Shown here piece after piece: positions 13,123 to 13,984 of a DNA stretch of 13,984 nucleotides. Origin of the DNA: Pavlovales sp. CCMP2436 (taxonomy: Eukaryota > Haptophyta > Pavlovophyceae > Pavlovales); contig MU631476.1 of assembly GCA_026770615.1 (NCBI GenBank), positions 258,894-272,877 of the forward strand. Reading direction: 5' to 3'. The notes under the pieces were generated by a model that saw only the letters and a program-made list of their open reading frames with translations, searched no databases and was not told the origin of the DNA. Position 1 is the first letter of the stretch; the number at the start of each line of letters is the position of its first letter. Made by a program: the position numbers and the translations under genes.

Positions 13123-13984
13123 ATGGGCAACGCGCCCACAAAGCATGATGCGTCCGAGCATGATGAGGGCGGCGATGATGCGTCAGGGCTAGGCGCTCCG
13201 CTCAGCCCGTTCGGGCCCTGGGACCCGCAGCTGCATTCCCCTCGCAGCCAAGGTGTAAACCGCATGCTGCCCTTCCAGTCTGATGGGGGATGGTGCGGAG
13301 GATGGGTTCGAAGGCGGCGGCGGCAGCGGCGGCGGCGATGAGTTCGAGCATGGGCGTGATGGGTAACACGATGAGACTGATGAGGAGGGGCAGGACGATG
13401 ACGAGGGGCGGATGATGAGCAGGGAGAGCTAGGTGATGCTGCGGGAAGCGGGATACGGCGAGTGAGCGGGAGGGGCGGTGGCCGCAAGAGAGGCACGCGC
13501 AACATCAAGAGCGTCGAGCAGGAGCGCTTCGATGGCACAACCACGCCCGCGGAGATGAAATCCTTCGCCGGGTCTTCAAGGGGCTTCGACTTTGGGCTCA
13601 AGTGCGGTGGGCAGCATGACGCCACGGTCACGCGCTGCTTGGGGTGCATCAGCCACAAGAACTGCGGAGCGGGCGTGCGCTACTCCCGGGAGGCACTCGG
13701 CTCGGACTGGGTATTCTCAGTCAGCTCCGGAGCCCCACGTCCTGACAACGCGCGTGAAATATGAGGGCAAGGGCCTCGGCGCAGAGTTTCGTGGCGAGAT
13801 CTACGCGATGCTGCAGCAGGTGCCGCGCGTTCCCCAGCGTGTGAGATGTTCAGTGTTTGCCCGGCTAATCGTCACCCGTTTTCCTCCCGTGGGGCAAAGG
13901 ACCCGAATGCGTCCCGTCTCTACGAGCTGTCGGAGGAGGAGATGCTCGGACCGTGTTCTGATGGGCACATTGGGCGGGCTGGCT
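13123..13984 (+). pseudogene. Decayed Cys-rich reading frame, possibly transposon-derived
   Basis: Protein-like segments follow one another in changing frames. 13123 on reads MGNAPTKHDASEHDEGGDD and continues to about 13300. About 13297-13425 is an acidic Gly-rich stretch with internal stops. 13402-13734 contains GRGGGRKRG, then FDFGLKCGGQHD and TRCLGCISHKNCGAGVRY followed by SDWVFSVSSGA. After a +1 shift at the CCCC at 13733-13736 the text continues as HVLTTRVKYEGKGLGAEFRG to about 13840. A possible 59-nt intron (13841-13899, GTGAGA to CAAAG) then leads to DPNASRLYELSEEEM and the window edge. The spaced Cys residues followed by W and a GAH resemble FLYWCH/FAR1-like zinc-binding domains of Mutator-type transposases, but the match is loose. 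Sequencing error is an alternative to decay. Confidence 0.45.

Noticed and set aside
13302..13320. GGGTTCGAAGGC resembling a tRNA B box
   Set aside because: No matching A box, acceptor stem or cloverleaf can be drawn around it.

Overview
The window is nuclear DNA of a GC-rich unicellular eukaryote. The evidence is a spliced GTPBP1/GTPBP2-type gene with five GT-AG introns, a mitochondrial-type ribosomal protein L3 with a targeting peptide, a HELP motif of the EML microtubule-protein family, and GC-rich coding blocks separated by AT-rich spacers. There are no operons, Shine-Dalgarno sites or tRNA/rRNA genes. A microalga such as a haptophyte, or a related protist, is my best guess. That guess rests on composition and gene content only.

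Layout: (1) 1-711, AT-rich spacer with a small inverted-repeat element. (2) 712-1719 minus, mitochondrial uL3m with one short intron near its 3' end. (3) 2260-3165 minus, a six-repeat TPR protein of kinesin-light-chain style. (4) 3173-3901, a mosaic bounded by a 28-bp near-perfect inverted repeat; it holds a 41-bp tandem array, a 24-bp copy of the TPR gene and a truncated HELP/EML gene fragment. (5) 3958-5445 plus, a 495-residue coiled-coil protein. (6) 5446-6120, AT-rich spacer between convergent genes. (7) 6121-7779 minus, a secretory-pathway membrane protein of unknown family. (8) 7780-8197, divergent promoter region with a G-rich repeat. (9) 8198-12662 plus, a six-exon GTPBP1/2-like translational GTPase. 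(10) 12663-13122, spacer with a poly(A) tract and a small hairpin. (11) 13123 to the right edge, a decayed cysteine-containing reading frame, perhaps from a transposon.

The strongest result is the GTPBP gene. Splicing with the six exons proposed here gives 3369 nt, an exact multiple of three (1122 residues), and every junction restores a GTPBP-family motif. The protein carries about 365 residues of low-complexity sequence (Gly, Ser-Asn-Gly, poly-Gln) inside beta-barrel domain II. That insert is carried almost wholly by two exons of symmetric phase (1-1), flanked by three AT-rich, microsatellite-filled introns. The two remaining introns are GC-rich and phase 0. The GTPase switch II motif reads DLPGS where the family has DLAGH, so the usual catalytic histidine is absent.

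The genes do not form an obvious pathway. Two act in translation (uL3m in mitochondria, the GTPBP-like factor in the cytosol). The TPR protein, the HELP fragment and the coiled-coil protein are at most suggestive of a cytoskeletal theme.
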